Source: an uncultured Clostridia bacterium
GTDB lineage: Bacteria > Bacillota > Clostridia > UBA1381
NCBI GenBank assembly: GCA_934489015.1
Contig: CAKSSN010000016.1
Location: forward strand, 1-60,716
Reading direction: 5' to 3'
DNA length: 60,716 nt
A program made the translations under genes and the position numbers. The notes beneath the pieces are model-generated. The model ran no database searches. It saw only the letters and a list, made by a program, of their open reading frames with translations, and was not told the DNA's origin. This document shows, piece after piece, positions 57,699 through 60,716 of this stretch; the first letter of the stretch is position 1; each line of letters begins with the position of its first letter.

Positions 57699-58017
57699 GA
57701 TCGCGCTGATTTTTTCAGCATTTTTTGCGGCGGCAGCAATTTCTTCCGCCGCCCTTCTTTTAAAAATCAATTCCGGAAATACGGCCGTTGTTAAATCGGA
57801 TGGCAGGGTTTTGTATAAAATACAGCTTGATAAGGTTGAAAGCCCGTATTTCCTCGACGTTAAAAACGATAGAGGATATAATAAAATTTATGTCGAAAAG
57901 GGGAAAATTTCTGTCATCGAGGCAGACTGCGCCGATAAAATCTGCGTGAAACAAAGCGAAAGCGGTATTTATCCTGTTGTATGCCTTCCCCACAGACTTG
58001 TGGTTGAAATGAAATAA
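57682..58017 (+). CDS. NusG domain II-containing secreted/membrane-anchored protein
   Basis: A 111-residue protein. Start ATG 57682, overlapping the SPFH gene by 17 bases. An N-terminal membrane anchor (IALIFSAFFAAAAISSAALL) precedes a NusG_II-like domain with the pattern DCADKICVKQSESG then VVCLPHRLVVE. This family (DUF/NusG_II_sf) is common in Clostridia, often beside Gx transporters (ThiT/heptaprenyl synthase components); here it is linked to NfeD-SPFH. Function unknown. Two Cys may form a disulfide outside the membrane. Confidence 0.82.
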   Translation: MKKRTKIALIFSAFFAAAAISSAALLLKINSGNTAVVKSDGRVLYKIQLDKVESPYFLDVKNDRGYNKIYVEKGKISVIEADCADKICVKQSESGIYPVVCLPHRLVVEMK

Positions 58018-58064
58018 TAGCCGCATGGCAACACAGCCGGCGGCTGTTTTTTTGCCATATTTTT

Positions 58065-58262
58065 TTGTTCACTCCGTAGGGGCCGGGCTCTGCTCCGCCC
58101 GATGATTTAACGCTTGCAAACACTCGCTTTTTGTTACATTCTTTGTTTGCACCGTAGGGGCGGGGCTCTGTTCCGCCCGATGATTTAACGCTTGCAAACA
58201 CTCGCTTTTTGTCACATTCTTTGTTTGCACCGTAGGGGCGGAGCAAAGCCCCGCCCCTACGA
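58065..58262. repeat. 78-bp tandem array of the GTAGGGG module
   Basis: CCGTAGG occurs at 58074, 58152 and 58230, an exact 78-bp period. Each unit holds GGGGCGGGGCTCTGTTCCGC, then CCCGATGATTTAACGCTTGC and ACACTCGCTTTTTGT. The third copy is closed by an inverted half (GAGCAAAGCCCCGCCCCTAC). No gene is seen in 58018-58479. Confidence 0.88.
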
Positions 58263-58371
58263 AGCGAAACAACACAGCTGCAAACAATCAAAATCCACCA
58301 CCTACAGACAAACAAATTTATTTACGATTTAGATTTTTCCAAAGCAAAAAAGCTTTGCATAAAGCAACCTC

Positions 58372-58404
58372 AAAAAGAGCGCCGCACAAAGCAGCGCCCT
58401 TTTT
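58372..58404 (-). terminator. Terminator of the 58.5-kb isomerase
   Basis: AAAAAGAGCGCCGC pairs with GCAGCGCCCTTTTT with a mismatch. On the minus strand it has a U-rich 3' arm. Confidence 0.65.
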
Positions 58405-58479
58405 GCACAATGTCGGGCATGAGAAAATCTCCCATGCGCCCGCATTTATCAAATTTCAGACTTTTAATCCGTTTAAGCA

Positions 58480-59316
58480 TCAAACTCCGAGTTTTCTCAG
58501 ATTTTCTCTGCTGATTTTAGCGGATTCGAGCGGAGAAGCCGTCGGGCATTCGTCCTGCTCAACTATAACATATTCAGCGCCTGCGTCCTTTGCAGCGTCG
58601 AGAATTGCCTTAAAGTCCTGAATACCTTCGCCGACAGGTCTGAACTCAAAGCCTGCGTCATCCTTGCTCTTAGGCTTATCCATCTCTGTTCCGTCCTCCG
58701 AAATGAGCGCGTAAACAGGGCCGCCGCCGAGCTTTTTGCATACAAAATCCTTAAGGTGAACAAGCGGAGCGCGTCCCGTATATTTTCTAAGATATGCGCT
58801 CGGCTCCTCGCCTGCATAATGTACCCAGCAAGTGTCGATTTCGGTCTTGAGAATATCCTCATCAATCGAGTCATAAAGCCAGTCGAGGAGATATTTATCC
58901 TCAAACTTTTCAAACTCAAAATCATGATTATGATAAAGAAGCTGAATACCGTTTTTCTTAAGGAGCTTTCCTACCTCTTCAATTTCCTTATATGACTTTT
59001 CACAATTTTCATGACCCTTATGGTTTTCAATTCCGAGCCAGGGAATTGCGCTGTACTCGGCGCCGATTGTCTTAAGATAGTCAACAGCTGCCTGTCCTTC
59101 CTTTAAGAACAAATCGTATGTCTGATGAACGCTTATGCACTTTAAATCATGCTTTTTAAGAAGCGCTGCCACTTCCTCTGCCGACTTGCCGAAATATCCG
59201 GCAAACTCAACATAGTCATAGCCCATAGCCTTAATTTCGCCGAGAGTTTTGTCCATGTCCTTTTCCATGTCGTCTCTTACGGAATAAAGCTGAATACCAA
59301 CCTTCATATCATACAT
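58480..59316 (-). CDS. Sugar phosphate isomerase/epimerase (xylose-isomerase-like TIM barrel), copy 1
   Basis: A protein of about 278 residues of the IolE/YcjR-like AP-endonuclease-2 superfamily. The ATG at 59316 is preferred because GTG 59325 is only two bases after AAAGG. MKVGIQLYSVRDDMEKDMDK, YDYVEFAGYFG, LKCISVHQTYD, ELLYHNHDFEF-like LLYHNHDFEFEKFEDKYLLD and TEIDTCWVHYAGEEPSAYLR supply the His, Glu and Asp metal ligands; VHLKDFV and YVIVEQDEC complete them. It is a close paralogue of the gene at 59669-60487. An AraC-type operator lies upstream. Confidence 0.9.
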   Translation of the reverse strand: MYDMKVGIQLYSVRDDMEKDMDKTLGEIKAMGYDYVEFAGYFGKSAEEVAALLKKHDLKCISVHQTYDLFLKEGQAAVDYLKTIGAEYSAIPWLGIENHKGHENCEKSYKEIEEVGKLLKKNGIQLLYHNHDFEFEKFEDKYLLDWLYDSIDEDILKTEIDTCWVHYAGEEPSAYLRKYTGRAPLVHLKDFVCKKLGGGPVYALISEDGTEMDKPKSKDDAGFEFRPVGEGIQDFKAILDAAKDAGAEYVIVEQDECPTASPLESAKISRENLRKLGV

Positions 59317-59420
59317 TTTTTTCACAACCTTTCTTTTTATAATATTGATTTTTGTGTTTTGTGTGTTATAATAATTTCTATGAATATTAAACCATTTTTC
59401 CGCAGATTTTTCTACTGATT

Positions 59421-59448
59421 TTTTGACTTATACTTACACTATTTTGAC
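59421..59448. promoter_or_regulatory. AraC-type operator half-sites, copy 1
   Basis: TTTTGAC occurs at 59421 and again at 59442, exactly 21 bp apart in the same orientation. The intervening TTATACTTACACTA is almost identical at the second site (60592-60619). Confidence 0.6.
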
Positions 59449-59544
59449 ATTTTACAATAATTGCGGCAGCGAAAAAGCGAAATTCAAAATCCGCCTGTCC
59501 GCCGCCTTTAAAATTATAGGTCATGCCCTTTAGTAATTTAAGCC

Positions 59545-59695
59545 GTTTTTTGAGATTTACAAGCCAAACCTTAAAAAACCGCAAAGCCAAGTTTTTTAAA
59601 ATTACAAGCCAATCCCTTTAAAACCTACAAAGCCAAGTTTTTAAAAATCAAAGGCAAAGCCTTAAAAACTACAAGCCAAGCTTTTTAAGATTATC
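59545..59695. repeat. Degenerate tandem repeat of about 23 bp
   Basis: Roughly six copies of ACAAGCCAA-N-TTTTTAAAA type (TTTACAAGCCAAACCTTAAA, GCAAAGCCAAGTTTTTTAAA, TTACAAGCCAATCCCTTTAA, TACAAAGCCAAGTTTTTAAA, CAAAGGCAAAGCCTTAAAAA, CTACAAGCCAAGCTTTTTAA). The last copy is the 3' end of the downstream isomerase gene, whose final codons and TAG it encodes. Confidence 0.8.
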
Positions 59696-60487
59696 TCTGC
59701 TCTTTTTAACAGAGCGCATTGCGTCCTCCGCCGCGCACTCATCCTCAACTATTAAGTACTCCGTTCCCGCCTCGCTTGCCGCGTCGAGAATAGCCTTTAA
59801 GTCCTGAACGCCGTCGCCGACCGGACGCGGCTCATAGCCGAGCTTTTCCCAATACGCTGCGCTGCCGTTTTCGCTGACAAGCTCATAAACGGGTCTGTCC
59901 GCCTTTGTGCATACAAAATCTTTCAGATGAACAAGCGGCGCACGTCCGGAATATTTTCTGATATACGCTGCCGGCTCCTCACCGCCGCAGTTTGCCCAGC
60001 ATACGTCGATTTCGGTTTTCAGCAAATCCTCGTCAAATGACTCAAAGAGCCAGTCGAGAAGATTTTTACCCTCGAATTTTTCAAACTCAAAAGCGTGGTT
60101 ATGGTAAAGCAACTCGATACCGTTTTTCTTCATGAGCTTGCCCATACCCTCAATTTCCTTGTACGCCTTTTCGCAGCCCTTATGACCCTTGTGATTGTCA
60201 ACGCTCATTCCCGGAATAGCGCAGTACGGAGCGCCGATTATTTTAAGATAGTCCGCCACCGCCTGCTCATCGGCTAAAAACTGCTCATAATTCTGATGAA
60301 CGCTTATGCACTTTAAATCATGCTTTTTAAGAAGCGCTGCCACTTTCTCTGCCGACTTGCCGAAATATCCGGCAAACTCAACATAGTCATAGCCCATAGC
60401 CTTTGTTTCGCCGAGAGCCTTGTCCATGTCCTGTTCCATAGCGTCTCGGATCGAATAAAGCTGAAGTCCAACCTTCATGTTATACAT
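59669..60487 (-). CDS. Sugar phosphate isomerase/epimerase (xylose-isomerase-like TIM barrel), copy 2
   Basis: A protein of about 272 residues, paralogous to 58480-59316 over its whole length. Shared blocks include YDYVEFAGYFGKSAE, HDLKCISVHQ, LLYHNHAFEFEKFEGKNLLD and VHLKDFVC. Differences include TEIDVCWANCGGEEPAAYIR and a shorter C terminus (SRDNLKKLGL). The ATG at 60487 is used for the same reason as in copy 1. Its upstream 130 bases, including the TTTTGAC direct repeats, are also duplicated, so both copies share control. Its 3' end has seeded a 23-bp repeat array. Confidence 0.9.
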   Translation of the reverse strand: MYNMKVGLQLYSIRDAMEQDMDKALGETKAMGYDYVEFAGYFGKSAEKVAALLKKHDLKCISVHQNYEQFLADEQAVADYLKIIGAPYCAIPGMSVDNHKGHKGCEKAYKEIEGMGKLMKKNGIELLYHNHAFEFEKFEGKNLLDWLFESFDEDLLKTEIDVCWANCGGEEPAAYIRKYSGRAPLVHLKDFVCTKADRPVYELVSENGSAAYWEKLGYEPRPVGDGVQDLKAILDAASEAGTEYLIVEDECAAEDAMRSVKKSRDNLKKLGL

Positions 60488-60591
60488 TTTTTTCACAACC
60501 TTTCATAAAAATATTGATTTTTTGTGATTTGTGTGTTATAATAATTTCTATAAACATTAAAGCATTTTATAGGGCGTTTTTTCTACCCCTT

Positions 60592-60619
60592 TTTTGACTT
60601 ATGCTTACACTATTTTGAC
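60592..60619. promoter_or_regulatory. AraC-type operator half-sites, copy 2
   Basis: TTTTGAC at 60592 and 60613 (21 bp apart), with TTATGCTTACACTA between them. It lies between copy 2 of the isomerase (leftward) and a gene that must start just beyond the window (rightward), so it may control both. Confidence 0.6.
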
Positions 60620-60639
60620 ATTCGGAGGTGATAAATATT

Positions 60640-60687
60640 GTGGAATGGTATAATATAAATAGAGTCGACAAACACCCAAAAATCTGA
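60640..60687 (+). CDS. Possible 15-residue leader peptide
   Basis: GTG start (MEWYNINRVDKHPKI) seven bases after GGAGGTGAT, ending in TGA at 60685-60687, just before the -10 of the next promoter. The RBS is strong, but no matching promoter is evident upstream. Confidence 0.25.
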   Translation: MEWYNINRVDKHPKI

Positions 60688-60693
60688 TATAAT
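60665..60693 (+). promoter_or_regulatory. Promoter of the gene beyond the right edge
   Basis: TCGACA (60665-60670), 17-bp spacer, TATAAT (60688-60693), followed by an AGAAAGGTG ribosome binding site at 60702-60711. The start codon lies at or after the end of the window. Confidence 0.65.
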
Positions 60694-60716
60694 AAAAACA
60701 GAAAGAAAGGTGTTAA

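Overview
The window looks like chromosomal DNA of a spore-former-related Bacillota of class Clostridia, probably an uncultured gut or rumen lineage. The evidence is moderate GC content, strong AGGAGG-type ribosome binding sites, many TTG and GTG starts, S-layer-homology (SLH) and copper-amine-oxidase-like stalk-domain surface proteins, a PdaA-type muramic-lactam deacetylase, an iron-only-hydrogenase-system regulator and sigma-A promoters with near-perfect TTGACA-N17-TATAAT. I see no rRNA, CRISPR array or intact phage. The lineage is inferred from gene families only; I could not run a search.

Layout. 0.2-8.1 kb: a membrane-anchored AraC regulator, two divergent polysaccharide deacetylases and a minus-strand cluster of secreted/SLH proteins. 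8.4-12.8 kb: a broken M56 (BlaR1-like) gene, then a redox cluster of LysR regulator, MerR-like regulator, iron-sulfur flavoprotein and two aldo/keto reductases. 12.9-15.5 kb: repeats, then KDPG aldolase and KDG kinase with a clear promoter. 15.5-18.7 kb: a patchwork of truncated genes (transposase, SirTM sirtuin, macrodomain, DUF5131, serine recombinase). 19.0-23.1 kb: tRNA-Pro(GGG), a thiazoline-carboxylate-hydrolase-like gene, repeats and an ECF sigma/anti-sigma pair. 23.2-28.3 kb: hydrogenase-system regulator, two-component system, and a polyphosphate-polymerase/DUF4956 locus with a truncated CotH-like gene. 28.4-33.4 kb: a 1641-residue surface protein. 33.6-35 kb: a Cys-rich conserved protein and an unassigned small RNA unit. 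35-44.5 kb: DNA repair and processing genes (nitroreductase, uvrA, MntA-like, uvrB, topB, M18 aminopeptidase). 44.7-47.1 kb: DNA glycosylase, CpXC zinc-ribbon protein and class II aldolase. 47.3-51.8 kb: surface proteins and a nucleoid-associated protein. 52-58 kb: DtxR/MntR-like regulator, AraC regulator divergent from L-fucose isomerase, an alpha/beta hydrolase, and an NfeD-SPFH-NusG_II operon. 58.4-60.7 kb: two tandemly duplicated sugar-phosphate isomerases with duplicated AraC-type operator sites.

Functional themes are sugar and sugar-acid catabolism under AraC control (fucI, two isomerases, KDG/KDPG genes), cell-surface remodelling, and a UvrAB-TopB-Ogg repair neighbourhood.

The most interesting unexplained items are: (i) a promoter-to-terminator unit of about 224 nt at 34.7-34.9 kb with two covarying GCGGA-loop hairpins and no protein; (ii) an intercistronic element that starts exactly at the stop codon in three separate operons, two copies of which also share the downstream RBS; (iii) three copies of a 345-370 bp highly structured dispersed repeat; (iv) tandem arrays that appear to have grown out of the 3' ends of genes; and (v) a topB gene whose best start codon is AUU.
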